Positions 7,452 through 16,909 are shown, numbered from the stretch's first letter. The stretch: 64,000 nt of DNA from an uncultured Clostridia bacterium (GCA_944333055.1 CALVKT010000016.1:1-64000); one strand, 5' to 3'. Notes: generated from the letters alone by a model not told the origin. Numbers and translations are program-made.

Positions 7452-8347
7452 CGCGCAAGCGCCTCCGTCAGCACGCGCGCGTTCTCGCGCATCGCGTCCT
7501 CATAGCTGGTCAAATGCCCGTCGCCGGTGACCACCGGATCGAGCGTGTAGAGCGCGGCGCCCGTCTCGCGCGCGATGGTCTCGGCGGACTTGACCGGATA
7601 CTGCGGCTCGACAAACAACGCCTTGACGCCCAGCGCCTTCACCAGATCACATGTCTCGGCAATCTGGCGCGTGCTCGGCTCCTCGCCGTCGCTCCCCGCG
7701 ATCACGCCCGCGACGTGCAGGCCGTAGGCGTCCGCAAAGTACGTGAACGCCTCGTGGAACGTGATGATCTCGCTGCCCGCAAAGGGCGCCAGCTGCGCGC
7801 CGATCTCCGCGTGCAGCGCCTCAATGCGCGCGACGTACGCTTCCGCGTTGCTCAAATACGCCTCGGCGTTTGGGGCGTCGGCCTCGGCCATGCCCTCGGC
7901 GATGTTTCGCACCTGCACGACGGCCAGAGCAGGATCGAGCCAGACGTGCGCGTTGACCGCGTGGTCGTGATCCTCGTGCGCGTGATCGTGCGTCTCCTCC
8001 GCGCAGTGCATGTCGATGCCCGCGCTCGCGTCGATGACCGGCAGGTTCGGCTGCTGGGCGCGCACCTTGTCCATGAACTGCTCCATGCCCCCGCCGTTGA
8101 TGATCAGCGCATCGGCGCGCTCGATCATCGCCATGTCGCGCGTTTGCAGCTGGTAATCGTGCAGGCAGCCGGTCGTCTCGCCCGCCATGTTCTCTATCGT
8201 GACGTCCGGCACGTCCTTGGCGATGTTCTGCGCAAACACGTACATCGGATAAAACGATGCGACAAACGTCTTTCCTTCACCCGCGGCACAGCCGGCCATC
8301 TGGGAGAAGAGAAGCAGCAGCGCCGCCGCATACAGGCCCTTTTTCAT
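7448..8347 (-). CDS. znuA: Zinc-binding lipoprotein of ABC transporter (ZnuA)
   Basis: A 299-residue cluster A-I metal-binding lipoprotein that captures zinc outside the cell for ZnuCB. It has a lipoprotein signal peptide ending MAGC (Cys19). A His/Asp/Glu-rich loop (THDHAHEDHDHAVNAHVW) around residues 120-140 is typical of zinc receptors. Other metal-site regions are IINGGGME, TFHEAFTYFADAYGL and FVEPQYPVKSAETIA. It is the first gene of the operon. I looked for a Zur box in the 200-base upstream gap and could not recognise one. Confidence 0.93.
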   Translation of the reverse strand: MKKGLYAAALLLLFSQMAGCAAGEGKTFVASFYPMYVFAQNIAKDVPDVTIENMAGETTGCLHDYQLQTRDMAMIERADALIINGGGMEQFMDKVRAQQPNLPVIDASAGIDMHCAEETHDHAHEDHDHAVNAHVWLDPALAVVQVRNIAEGMAEADAPNAEAYLSNAEAYVARIEALHAEIGAQLAPFAGSEIITFHEAFTYFADAYGLHVAGVIAGSDGEEPSTRQIAETCDLVKALGVKALFVEPQYPVKSAETIARETGAALYTLDPVVTGDGHLTSYEDAMRENARVLTEALAR

Positions 8348-8483
8348 CGTCGATTCAATCCTTTCAAGGGTTCACCTTGCGATAAGCATACCCAATCAAC
8401 TTTATTTGTTTCGCGATTTCTCCCCTTTTTCCTGCCTCTGTGCCCGCCTTTCTTCGTCAATTCGCACGCCTTTTTCTCCTGAA

Positions 8484-8512
8484 TTGATATTTGCCGCCCT
8501 TTGTGCTATCAT
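8484..8512 (+). promoter_or_regulatory. Promoter of the polA operon
   Basis: TTGATA (8484-8489), 17 bp, TATCAT (8507-8512). AGAAGGAGG follows at 8534, six bases before the polA ATG. Confidence 0.8.
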
Positions 8513-8547
8513 AATCATATCCCGTTTCGCGCCAGAAGGAGGCCGCC

Positions 8548-11094
8548 ATGCCCAATCCATCTTTCGTCGTCATCGACGGCAACAGCCTGATGCACCGCGC
8601 CTTTCACGCGCTGCCGCTGCTCACCAACGGGGACGGCATCTACACCAACGCCGTCTTCGGCTTCCTGAGCATGATGCTCAAGGTCGTCGCGGACGAGCGC
8701 CCCGCCTATCTGGCGGTCGCGTTCGACCTGCACGGCCCCACGTTCCGCCACACGGACTTTTCTGCATACAAGGCCGGGCGAAAGCCCACCGCGCCGGAAC
8801 TTCGCCCGCAGTTTGACCTGCTCTACGAGTGTCTGGACGCCATGGGCGTGCGCCGTCTCACCTGCCCGACCTACGAGGCCGACGACATTCTGGGCACCGT
8901 GGCCCGCCGCTGTGAGGAGGCTGGCATCCCCGCGCTCCTGGTCACGGGCGACCGCGACGCCATGCAGCTGGTCAGCGACAGCAGCCACGTGCTCTACACC
9001 AGGCGCGGCGTCAGCGACGTGGTGCGCTACACGCCCGACAAGGTCAAGGAGGATTTCGGCGTGATGCCTGCGCAGATCCCCGACCTCAAGGGGCTCATGG
9101 GCGACGCCAGCGACAACATCCCCGGCGTGCCGGGCATCGGCCAGAAGACCGCCGTCAAGCTGCTGGAGACGTACGGCACGATCGAAAACGCGTTTGACCA
9201 CGCCGACGCCGACCTCAAGGGCAAGCAGCGCGAGCGGATGATCGAAGGCCGACAGTCCGGCCTGATGAGCAAGCAGATCGCCACCATCGCCCGCTGCGTG
9301 CCGCTGGAAGCGTCCATCGAGGACTGCCGCCTGGGCGACATGCAGGGCGGAATGCCCGTGCTCGAGCGGCTTGAGCTCAAGTCCCTGATGGCGCGCCTGC
9401 GCCAGCTCGCGCCGGACGCGCCGCAGGAAGAGGCGGCACAGGCAGCCGGCCCGATCTGGCAGGAGGAAACCCCGTTGGAGAGCGCCGACTCCATCGCCGC
9501 GTGGATTGAGAAGGCGCAAGCGCCCGTCGCCATCCTGCAAAGCGACGCGGGCTTCACCCTCGCGGACGGCGCCGCCCGTCGCGGGGCGATCCCCTTTGCG
9601 CAGGGCCTGCTGGGCGGAGGCATGGATCCCATGGAAGCCGCCCGTGCCCTGTCCCCGCTCTGGGACGGCGCTGACAGGCTGATCCTCTTTGGCGCCAAGC
9701 GCTACATGACGCAGTTCGCCCCGTGGGGCATCGCCATCCGCGCGCCCTTTGACGACGTGCAGCTCATGGCCTATCTGCTCGCCCCGCAGACGGGCCGCTA
9801 CGACGCCCCCGAAAGCGCCGCCGCGCTCTACGAGGCCGCCGAGACGTCCGCCGCGCAGCTGGAGGCGCAGGGCATGACGGCGCTCTACCGCGAGATCGAG
9901 CTGCCGCTGCTGCACACGCTCTACGCCATGGAGTGCGAGGGCTTTCTGGTCGACCGCGACGAACTTGCGCGCCTCGGCGCGCAGTACACCCGGCAGATCG
10001 CCGCGCTGCGCGAGGAGATCTACGCGCTGTGCGAAACAGAGCCCTTCAACCTCAACAGCACGCAGCAGCTTGGCGACGTGCTCTTTGGCAAGCTGGGCCT
10101 GCCCGCGAAAAAGAAGACGCAGCGCGGCTATTCCACAGACGCGGAGACGCTTCAGGAGCTCGCGCCGCTGCACCCGGTGATCGACAAGATCCTCGCCTAC
10201 CGGCAGGTGACGAAGCTGCACGGCACGTACATCGACGGCCTGCTGCGCCTGACCGGGCGCGACGGCCGCATCCACACCTGGTTTGACCAGACCATCACCG
10301 CGACGGGTCGCATCTCCTCCAGCGAGCCGAATCTGCAAAACATCCCCGTGCGCACGCAGATGGGCCGCGAGATCCGCCGCGCGTTCATCGCCAAACCGGG
10401 CTGCGTGCTCGTGGATGCGGACTATTCACAGATCGAGCTGCGCCTGCTGGCGCATCTTTCCGGAGATCCGGCGATGTGCGATGCCTTCACGCGCGGGCAG
10501 GACATCCACGCCCGCACCGCTTCCGAGGTATACGGCGTGCCGCTGGAGGACGTCACGCCGCAAATGCGCTCCAGCGCCAAGGCGGTCAATTTCGGCATCG
10601 TTTACGGCATCAGCGACTTCGGGCTGGCCGCCAACCTGCACGTCTCGCGCAAGGAGGCGGCGGAGTTTATCGAGCGCTACTTTGACCGCTACGGCGCGGT
10701 GCGCAAATTCATGGACGCCTGCGTCGCGCAGGGCAAGACGGCCGGCTACTCCGTGACGATGTACGGCCGCCGCCGTCCGCTGCCGGAGCTCTCCTCCGCC
10801 AATTACAACCGCCGCCAGTTCGGCGAGCGCGCCGCCATGAACACGCCCGTGCAGGGCGCGGCGGCCGACATCATCAAGATCGCCATGAACGCCGTCCACC
10901 GCCGCCTGCAGGAAGAAGGGCTGGAAGCCCGGCTCATCTTGCAGGTGCACGACGAGCTCATTGTCGAGTGCCCCGAGGGCGAGCGCGCACAAGTCGAAGC
11001 GCTGCTGCGCGCGTGCATGGAAAGCGCCGCGTCGCTGTCCGTGCCGCTCGTCGCCGACGTGCACGCGGGCCGCTCGTGGTACGACACGAAGTGA
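8548..11094 (+). CDS. polA: DNA polymerase I
   Basis: An 848-residue family A polymerase for Okazaki-fragment processing and repair. The N-terminal 5'-3' exonuclease/flap domain (1-290) shows VIDGNSLMHRAFHALP, TGDRDAMQL and GDASDNIPGVPGIGQKTA. The polymerase domain (about 440-848) has motif A DADYSQIELRLLAH, motif B RSSAKAVNFGIVYGISD and motif C LQVHDELIVE. The middle 3'-5' exonuclease domain is degenerate: the DxE metal site is absent (AILQSDAGFTLA occupies that place) and the protein is short for the family, so proofreading is probably lost, as in Bacillus-type Pol I. It heads an operon with coaE, a lytic transglycosylase and a peptide-binding protein. Confidence 0.97.
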   Translation: MPNPSFVVIDGNSLMHRAFHALPLLTNGDGIYTNAVFGFLSMMLKVVADERPAYLAVAFDLHGPTFRHTDFSAYKAGRKPTAPELRPQFDLLYECLDAMGVRRLTCPTYEADDILGTVARRCEEAGIPALLVTGDRDAMQLVSDSSHVLYTRRGVSDVVRYTPDKVKEDFGVMPAQIPDLKGLMGDASDNIPGVPGIGQKTAVKLLETYGTIENAFDHADADLKGKQRERMIEGRQSGLMSKQIATIARCVPLEASIEDCRLGDMQGGMPVLERLELKSLMARLRQLAPDAPQEEAAQAAGPIWQEETPLESADSIAAWIEKAQAPVAILQSDAGFTLADGAARRGAIPFAQGLLGGGMDPMEAARALSPLWDGADRLILFGAKRYMTQFAPWGIAIRAPFDDVQLMAYLLAPQTGRYDAPESAAALYEAAETSAAQLEAQGMTALYREIELPLLHTLYAMECEGFLVDRDELARLGAQYTRQIAALREEIYALCETEPFNLNSTQQLGDVLFGKLGLPAKKKTQRGYSTDAETLQELAPLHPVIDKILAYRQVTKLHGTYIDGLLRLTGRDGRIHTWFDQTITATGRISSSEPNLQNIPVRTQMGREIRRAFIAKPGCVLVDADYSQIELRLLAHLSGDPAMCDAFTRGQDIHARTASEVYGVPLEDVTPQMRSSAKAVNFGIVYGISDFGLAANLHVSRKEAAEFIERYFDRYGAVRKFMDACVAQGKTAGYSVTMYGRRRPLPELSSANYNRRQFGERAAMNTPVQGAAADIIKIAMNAVHRRLQEEGLEARLILQVHDELIVECPEGERAQVEALLRACMESAASLSVPLVADVHAGRSWYDTK

Positions 11095-11146
11095 CGGCGG
11101 CAGGGATTTCGCCCGCTCATTCGTCTACATATCAGGAGCATATCAC

Positions 11147-11725
11147 ATGAAGATCGGATTGACCGGTTCCATCGCCTGCGGCAAGAGCCAGGTGAGCGAC
11201 TATCTGCGCGCGCTCGGCCACGCCGTCGTCGATGCGGACGCCATCTCCCGCGCCCTGACCGCGCCGGGCGGCGCGGCGCTGCCCGCGCTGCGCGCCGCCT
11301 TCGGCGACGCCGTGTTCGACGGCGAGGCGCTCGACCGCCGCGCGCTCGCGGACATCGTATTTGCCGACGCGGACAGGCGCAGCCGGCTCAACGCCATCTT
11401 GCACCCCATGATCATCGCGCAGATCGAGCGTGAACTCGCTGAACACGACCGCCCGGGCGCGCTCGTCTTTGGCGACGTGCCGCTGCTGTATGAGTGCGGC
11501 ATGGCGCATATGTTTGATCGCATCTGGGTCGTCAGCGCGCCGCGCGAGGTTCAAATTGCGCGCCTGCACGCGCGAGACGGCCTCACACGCGCGCAGGCGG
11601 AGCGCCGCATCGACGCGCAGATGCCGCTTGACCGAAAATGCGCGCTGGCCGACGCCGTTATCCGCTCCGACGGTCCCATCGAGCGCACGCGCGCACAGGT
11701 GCGCGCGCTGATCGACGCCCTATGA
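11147..11725 (+). CDS. coaE: Dephospho-CoA kinase
   Basis: A 192-residue CoaE, which phosphorylates dephospho-CoA in the last step of coenzyme A synthesis. The P-loop is GLTGSIACGKS (residues 4-14), followed by the acidic VVDADAISRAL, and later VFGDVPLLYECGM and VSAPREVQIARLHARDGLT, all typical of the family. The ATG at 11147 has AGGAG eight bases upstream. It is 52 bases after polA and 13 before the next gene. polA-coaE linkage is common in Firmicutes. Confidence 0.96.
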   Translation: MKIGLTGSIACGKSQVSDYLRALGHAVVDADAISRALTAPGGAALPALRAAFGDAVFDGEALDRRALADIVFADADRRSRLNAILHPMIIAQIERELAEHDRPGALVFGDVPLLYECGMAHMFDRIWVVSAPREVQIARLHARDGLTRAQAERRIDAQMPLDRKCALADAVIRSDGPIERTRAQVRALIDAL

Positions 11726-11738
11726 CAAGGAGGCAGGC

Positions 11739-12512
11739 ATGAATACACCATCCCCCGCGCCCAGGCGCAGGCGGCGCGCCCCGCAGGCGTCCGAACAGCC
11801 AGGCGCCTGCCAGACGGCGCCCCGCAGGCGCGCGCAAGCCGGCCACGCACCCGCCGATTCCGCCTTTGCGCGCATCCCCACCCCGGCGCGCATCGTGCTG
11901 ATCACGCTGTGCGTCGCGCTCTTTTTCACCTGCGCCGTCGGCATCACGCGCAGCTATTTGCAGGCGCAGGAGGAGCGAAGACGCCTGGAGGCCGAGGCCG
12001 CCGAGCGCGCGCAGCACCCGCTTGAATACGCCGATCTGATCGTGCGCTACGCAAACGAACAGCAGATCGATCCGGCGCTGGTCAGCGCAGTCATCCTCTG
12101 CGAATCGAGCTTCGATCCGCAGGCCGAGAGCCATCTCGGCGCGCGCGGGCTGATGCAGCTGATGGAGGATACGGCGGGCTGGGTCGCCCATAAGCTTGAC
12201 GAGGACGGCGAAGGCTATTCCTTTGACCTGCTCTACAGCCCGGAGACGAACATCCGCTTTGGCACCTGGTATCTGGGCTACCTGTCCCGGCGCTTTGACG
12301 GCGATGCGACGAAGGTCGTGTGCGCTTATCACGCCGGGCAGGGCAACGTGGATGCCTGGCTCAAGAACCCCGAATACAGCAGCGACGGCGTGACGCTCGA
12401 CGTCATCCCGACGCAGGACACCGCCACATACGCCTCCCGCGTGCTGCGCGCGCGCGACGTCTACCGCAAGTATTACTTCCCTGCCGCTACGCCGGAACCC
12501 GCCGTCCCATAA
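11739..12512 (+). CDS. Membrane-anchored lytic transglycosylase (SLT domain)
   Basis: A 257-residue peptidoglycan lytic transglycosylase, cleaving between MurNAc and GlcNAc. The N-terminal ~45 residues are Arg/Pro/Ala-rich and cytoplasmic, followed by one membrane helix (about 48-70). The Slt70-type domain covers about 95-255: IDPALVSAVILCESSF holds the catalytic Glu, then LGARGLMQLMEDTAGW, NIRFGTWYLGYLSRRF and CAYHAGQGNVDAWL. The start has AAGGAGG. It lies 13 bases after coaE and 13 before a binding-protein gene, so it is cotranscribed with both. Confidence 0.94.
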   Translation: MNTPSPAPRRRRRAPQASEQPGACQTAPRRRAQAGHAPADSAFARIPTPARIVLITLCVALFFTCAVGITRSYLQAQEERRRLEAEAAERAQHPLEYADLIVRYANEQQIDPALVSAVILCESSFDPQAESHLGARGLMQLMEDTAGWVAHKLDEDGEGYSFDLLYSPETNIRFGTWYLGYLSRRFDGDATKVVCAYHAGQGNVDAWLKNPEYSSDGVTLDVIPTQDTATYASRVLRARDVYRKYYFPAATPEPAVP

Positions 12513-12525
12513 AGGAGATTCGCCT

Positions 12526-14106
12526 ATGTCCATTCGTTTTTTCAAGCGCTTTTTCGTCCTGACGGCGCTGCTCGCGCTGACGCTCTGCCCCGTTGCCGCG
12601 CGCGCCGCCTCGTACCTGAGCTGCGCCATCGTCGCCACAACCGACCTGGAGCTGCGCCCGCTGGAACTCAACCAGCGCGACGTGGTCAGCGTGCTCGACC
12701 TGGTCTACGAGGGCCTGTTCACCATGGACGACAACTACATGCCCCAGCCCGAACTCGCCTATTCCTACGAGTTTGTCAACAACGGCGACCGCCTGCGCGT
12801 CGTGCTGCGCGACGACGTCACCTTCCACAACGGGCAGAAGCTGACGGCCAACGACGTCGTGGCCACGCTGGACTACATGTACGAGCTCTCCGGGTTTGAC
12901 AGCAACCTCGACTCGCCCTACGAGCTCGCGGACCGCGGGCTGTACTACGCCACATTCTATTCCATCAAGAGCTGGACGGCCGAGGACGACCGCACGCTGC
13001 TCTTCACGCTGCGCCGTTCCTGCTACGGCTCGCTCTACGCGCTCGCCTTCCCCGTGCTGCCCGCCTCCGAGGTCTCCAACGCCATGCCCGCCGGTACCGG
13101 CCCGTACACATACGACGGCTACGAGCACGGCAGCGCCATCTGGCTCAAGGCCAACACGAACTGGTGGCAGCGCACACCGCAGGTGACCAACATCCGCGCG
13201 AGCATCTACAAGGATGCCGACGCGGCGCTCAATGCCTTTGACACGCAGAACGTCGACGTGGCCATGACCCGCTCGATCAACGCCTCCCGCTATTCCGGCT
13301 CGCTGAACTCCTTCTCGCTCTCCGCGCGCACGCGCCAGCTTGAAGTGCTGCTCATGAACCGGGCCTACAAGTACTTCAAGAGCGACGAGAACGGCGACAA
13401 CCTCGTGCGCGAGGCGATCGCCTACGCGATCAACCGCAGCGAACTGATCTCCTCCGTCTATCAGGGCATGGCCTCCGTCGCCTATACGCCCGTGTCGGCC
13501 GGCACCTGGCTCTCCAACGAGTCCACCATTCAGGACATCTACGACCCGCTGATGGCCGAATCCCTGCTGGATCAGGCCGGATGGAAGATGGCGGACGACG
13601 GCAAGCGCTACAAGGACAACGAAGAGATGGAGTCCTTCCGCATTCTGGTCTACGATGAGCCCGGCTCCACCGTGCGCACCAACGCCGCCAACCGCATCGC
13701 CGAACAGCTCGACGCCGTCGGCATCCCCGCCTACGTGGCCACGTGGTCGCGCGAGGACGTGCTCACCAAGCTGGAAAGCGGCGACTATTCCCTCGCCCTG
13801 TGCGCGTTCAACTTCGACGTCTGCCCCGATCCGGGCTTCACGCTGACCTCCACCGCCGTGTGCAACTACACCCGCTACCGCAGCTCCGAGATGAACGACC
13901 TGCTCTCCCAGCTGCGCAACAGCGTCGCCGCCAGCGACTACCAGAACACCATGCGCCTGATTCAGGATCAGTTTGCGGAGGATATCCCCTACATCTGCCT
14001 GTACTGGCGCTCCGGCGCGCTCCTCTCCCGCTCCGCCTTCACCAACGCGCGCGACATCCGCGAGCTGGAACTGCTGCGCGGCGTGGAGAGCTTCACCGTG
14101 CAATAG
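12526..14106 (+). CDS. Peptide-type ABC transporter substrate-binding protein (family 5)
   Basis: A 526-residue extracellular solute-binding protein of the oligopeptide/nickel class (SBP_bac_5). The signal peptide ends ARA|AS near residue 26. The Cys in LTLC is not a proper lipobox, so it may be released or held by other means. The family core is visible: LVYEGLFTMDDNYMPQPELA, LRDDVTFHNGQKLTANDVV, and later LVREAIAYAINRSEL. No permease or ATPase genes accompany it. Its place directly behind a murein-cleaving enzyme invites the idea of muropeptide capture, which is inference only. A strong terminator follows. Confidence 0.92.
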   Translation: MSIRFFKRFFVLTALLALTLCPVAARAASYLSCAIVATTDLELRPLELNQRDVVSVLDLVYEGLFTMDDNYMPQPELAYSYEFVNNGDRLRVVLRDDVTFHNGQKLTANDVVATLDYMYELSGFDSNLDSPYELADRGLYYATFYSIKSWTAEDDRTLLFTLRRSCYGSLYALAFPVLPASEVSNAMPAGTGPYTYDGYEHGSAIWLKANTNWWQRTPQVTNIRASIYKDADAALNAFDTQNVDVAMTRSINASRYSGSLNSFSLSARTRQLEVLLMNRAYKYFKSDENGDNLVREAIAYAINRSELISSVYQGMASVAYTPVSAGTWLSNESTIQDIYDPLMAESLLDQAGWKMADDGKRYKDNEEMESFRILVYDEPGSTVRTNAANRIAEQLDAVGIPAYVATWSREDVLTKLESGDYSLALCAFNFDVCPDPGFTLTSTAVCNYTRYRSSEMNDLLSQLRNSVAASDYQNTMRLIQDQFAEDIPYICLYWRSGALLSRSAFTNARDIRELELLRGVESFTVQ

Positions 14107-14116
14107 AAAAACGCAT

Positions 14117-14158
14117 GAGGCGGCGCAGCCGGTTGGCTGCGCCGCCTCTGTTTCGTTT
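14117..14158. terminator. Intrinsic terminator between convergent operons
   Basis: A perfect 14-bp stem GAGGCGGCGCAGCC / GGCTGCGCCGCCTC with a GGTT loop, followed by TGTTTCGTTT on the plus strand. It ends the polA operon. Confidence 0.88.
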
Positions 14159-14184
14159 AAAAGATGCTGCGCGCCCGCTGAGGA

Positions 14185-15972
14185 TTACTTGCTCAGCGCG
14201 GCGGACTCGCCCGCGATGCGGCCGAACACGACGGTGTCGGTCAGCGCGTTGCCGCCCAGACGGTTGGTGCCGTGGATGCCGCCGGTGACCTCGCCCGCGG
14301 CGTACAGGCCCTCGATGATCTCGCCGTTCTCATGGTAGACGCGGCACTGCGTGTCGATGCGGCAGCCGCCCATGGTGTGATGCACGGTCGGCACGCGCGC
14401 GCCGGCGTAGAACGGGCCGTTGTCAATCGGCGTGCCGAAGAGCGTGCGGCCGAACTCGTCCGCCTGGCCCTCCAGATCGCCGCCGGTGCAGTAGCGGTTG
14501 TATTCGGCGACGGTCGCCTTGAGGTTCTCGGCGTCCACGCCCATCAGCGCCGCCAGCTCATTGAGCGTGTCGGCCTTTACCGCGCGGCCCGCTTCCACAA
14601 GCTGGTTCGCGGTCTCGCCGAAGTTGTTGAACTCGTCGCCGGTCGGATACGTGTCCGAGTCCATCACGATCCACATGGTCGCGTCTTCCTGCGCGAACAG
14701 GTCGCGGGTCATGTCGTCGCGGCGGCCGCCCTCATCGCCGTAGCGCAGGCCGGACTTGTTGACGAAGATGCGGGAATCGACGCCGTGCTCGATGTTGCCG
14801 GAGAGGGAGCCGGTCTGCGGATCGCCCAGCGGCAGGAGCTGAATGTTGCCCATCTGGATGAAGTCCACGCCCAGCTTCTGCATCATCTTGACGCCGTCGC
14901 CGGTCGCGCCCTCGTGGTTGGTGGACTTGACGCTCTCATCCAGCGTGCCCCAGATCGCGTCATACGCCATGCGCAGCTCCACGTTCTTGGCGAAGCCGCC
15001 GGTGGCCACAACCACGCTCCTGGCGTTGATGGTGACGGTGTTGCCCGTCTCGCCGGTGCACACGATGCCGCAGGCCGCGCCGGACTCGTCCACCAGAATC
15101 TCCTCGGCCTTCGTGTTGAGCATGAGGGTCATGGTGTCCGGATGCGCGTCGATGTACTTGGTATAGGTGTCAAAGAAGCCGGTGCCGGCGGCCATCACGG
15201 GCTTCCAGGCGCGCGGCCACAGGCCGCCGGAGACGGTGAAGACCGCTTCCTCGCCGAGCCATTCCATGCCCAGCTCCTTCGTCCACTCGATGGCGTCGTA
15301 GGCATTGGAGACGAGCGTCATGACCAGCTCCGGATCGCCCTGATAGTCGCCGCCGGAGAGGGTCTGCGTGTAATGCCAGAAGACGGAGTCGTTCTGCTTG
15401 ATGGCGAACTCGCTGCGGTCATCGACGGCGTTCACCGCGCCGCCGGCCAGGATGGTGTTGCCGCCGACCTTGGGCATCTTCTCCACGACGATGACCTTCG
15501 CGCCGTTCTGCTCCGCGGAGATCGCAGCCGCCAGGCCCGCGCCGCCCGCGCCGATGACCACGACGTCGGTCTCAAGCGTCTCGTCGGCCGCCTGCTCGAC
15601 CACGACTTCCTTCTTCTCCATCAGCGGGGTGATATCCACGCCGCCGTTTTCAAGCGCCGCCTTCACCGTGGCCAGGATCGCGTCGGACGTCATGGTCGCG
15701 CCCGCAACGGTGTCCACGTTGATGGAGTTGAGCGCCACCATCTGCGCCGGGATCTGCTCGCAGGGCAGCTCGCAGATGCCGGGCGTGTCCTTGCATTCGT
15801 CCACGGTCACGGCCTTGATCGAGCCGTCGTCCCCAAGCGTCACGGTCACGGTCACGGCGCCCACGCCGCCGATCTGGGAATCGCCGGTGGCGGTGTAGCT
15901 GGTGTCGGCCAGCGCCAGCGCGGCGGTCATCATCAGCGCAAGCGCCAGGATGACGGAAAGGATCTTCCTCAT
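14185..15972 (-). CDS. Secreted FMN-binding FAD-dependent reductase (flavocytochrome c/urocanate reductase-like)
   Basis: A 595-residue extracellular flavoprotein of the fumarate reductase-like family. A signal peptide cleaves after ALA (residue 22). An FMN_bind domain (about 25-115) carries the ApbE flavinylation motif DTVAGAT, with Thr93 as the likely covalent FMN site. The FAD domain starts at about 137 (VVVIGAGGAGLAAAI) and ends with HHTMGGCRID and GTNRLGGNALTDTVVFGR, including the His and Arg used by fumarate and urocanate reductases. There are no haem motifs. It probably accepts electrons at the outer membrane face for anaerobic respiration of a small unsaturated substrate; the substrate is unknown. 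Its promoter has MerR architecture and the next gene is a MerR regulator. Confidence 0.92.
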   Translation of the reverse strand: MRKILSVILALALMMTAALALADTSYTATGDSQIGGVGAVTVTVTLGDDGSIKAVTVDECKDTPGICELPCEQIPAQMVALNSINVDTVAGATMTSDAILATVKAALENGGVDITPLMEKKEVVVEQAADETLETDVVVIGAGGAGLAAAISAEQNGAKVIVVEKMPKVGGNTILAGGAVNAVDDRSEFAIKQNDSVFWHYTQTLSGGDYQGDPELVMTLVSNAYDAIEWTKELGMEWLGEEAVFTVSGGLWPRAWKPVMAAGTGFFDTYTKYIDAHPDTMTLMLNTKAEEILVDESGAACGIVCTGETGNTVTINARSVVVATGGFAKNVELRMAYDAIWGTLDESVKSTNHEGATGDGVKMMQKLGVDFIQMGNIQLLPLGDPQTGSLSGNIEHGVDSRIFVNKSGLRYGDEGGRRDDMTRDLFAQEDATMWIVMDSDTYPTGDEFNNFGETANQLVEAGRAVKADTLNELAALMGVDAENLKATVAEYNRYCTGGDLEGQADEFGRTLFGTPIDNGPFYAGARVPTVHHTMGGCRIDTQCRVYHENGEIIEGLYAAGEVTGGIHGTNRLGGNALTDTVVFGRIAGESAALSK

Positions 15973-16024
15973 AGCTGTTCCTCCTTCGATTTGATTGATA
16001 CTTAACGATCAATCTTGCATGCAC

Positions 16025-16055
16025 AGTATACATCCACAAGCCGCTTTTGAAGCAA
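16025..16055 (-). promoter_or_regulatory. MerR-type promoter/operator of the flavin reductase gene
   Basis: TTGCTT (16050-16055) and TATACT (16025-16030) on the minus strand are separated by 19 bp, the over-long spacer typical of MerR-activated promoters. The spacer holds CAAAAGCGGCTTGTGG, almost the same as the core of the palindrome upstream of the MerR gene (16923-16945). A second dyad, GATTGAT / ATCAATC, lies in the leader at 15993-16014. Confidence 0.75.
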
Positions 16056-16111
16056 GATCGATTTTTGCAGGTTTTCCATCATTTTCCGCGCCGGTCCGGC
16101 GAAGCGGCGCG

Positions 16112-16909
16112 TCAGGAAAACGTCATATACGTGTCAAAGTAGTGCCTTCTGACGCCGCCGGAGCAGTCCACAAACAGCATACCGCCCCACATCGTGCCCC
16201 GCTGCGCAAAGCGGTGTTCACGTGCGAAGGCCAGCACCGGTCTGAAGATCACGTCCGGATCGTCGTACTGCTCCTCCCCGCAGACGACCACCGCGTGCAG
16301 CGCCATGCCGCCGGGCACAAACCGCGCCATGCGCCCGTCCGCTTCAAGGCCGTAATCCGCGGCGCGCGCCGCCGGGACGATGAGCGTGGGCACGGCCCGC
16401 GCGTCGCCCTGCTCCCGGCAGATGGCGATGCTCACCGCAGGCATGCACTCCAGCCAGCGCCGCGTGATCGCCTGCTCGTCCTTGTCGCTGGGGATGCGCC
16501 CGCCTGAGCTGCTGCGCAGGCAGATCATGTCCTGCGCGCGGCGGATGTCCACCTCCTGCGCGTGCAGGAGGCCCGCTTCGCCGCGCGCGATCAGGTCGTC
16601 GATGTCCGCGGCCAGCGCGGCGTACTGCCTCGACCGGCGCGCCGCCTCCTCCCGCCGCTCGCGCATGCGCGAGAGCACCTGCGCGCCGGTCATGCCGTCG
16701 GCGCTGAACTGCCGGGCGATGTCGCGCACGGGCACGTCCATCGCGCGGTACTTCTTCGCGCTGATCAGGCGGTTGATGTCCGCCTCCTGATAGTAGCGCC
16801 GGCCCGATTCCACGCGCGGCGTGTCGATGATGCCCTCCTTCTCGTAGAAGTGGAGCGCACTGGTCGTCATGCCCAGCACGCGCGAGACGTCGCCGATCGA
16901 ATAGCGCAA
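16112..16909 (-). CDS. MerR family transcriptional regulator with GyrI-like effector domain
   Basis: A 265-residue regulator. The MerR winged helix is at residues 1-70 ([20 protein letters not shown], then [20 protein letters not shown]). A dimerising helix follows (about 80-120) and a C-terminal effector-binding domain (about 125-265) ends HYFDTYMTF, as in GyrI-like ligand domains of multidrug-type MerR proteins. I chose the TTG at 16909: GGAGG lies eight bases upstream, and family members start at this point. A perfect 23-base palindrome sits just before it. The neighbouring flavin reductase promoter shares the half-site, so this protein probably activates that gene on binding a small ligand and regulates itself. 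Confidence 0.9.
   Translation of the reverse strand: MRYSIGDVSRVLGMTTSALHFYEKEGIIDTPRVESGRRYYQEADINRLISAKKYRAMDVPVRDIARQFSADGMTGAQVLSRMRERREEAARRSRQYAALAADIDDLIARGEAGLLHAQEVDIRRAQDMICLRSSSGGRIPSDKDEQAITRRWLECMPAVSIAICREQGDARAVPTLIVPAARAADYGLEADGRMARFVPGGMALHAVVVCGEEQYDDPDVIFRPVLAFAREHRFAQRGTMWGGMLFVDCSGGVRRHYFDTYMTFS

Noticed and set aside
8348-8547. Zur box before znuA
   Set aside because: I could not find a convincing dyad of the Firmicute Zur type; only the polA promoter and weak AT-rich sequence are there.
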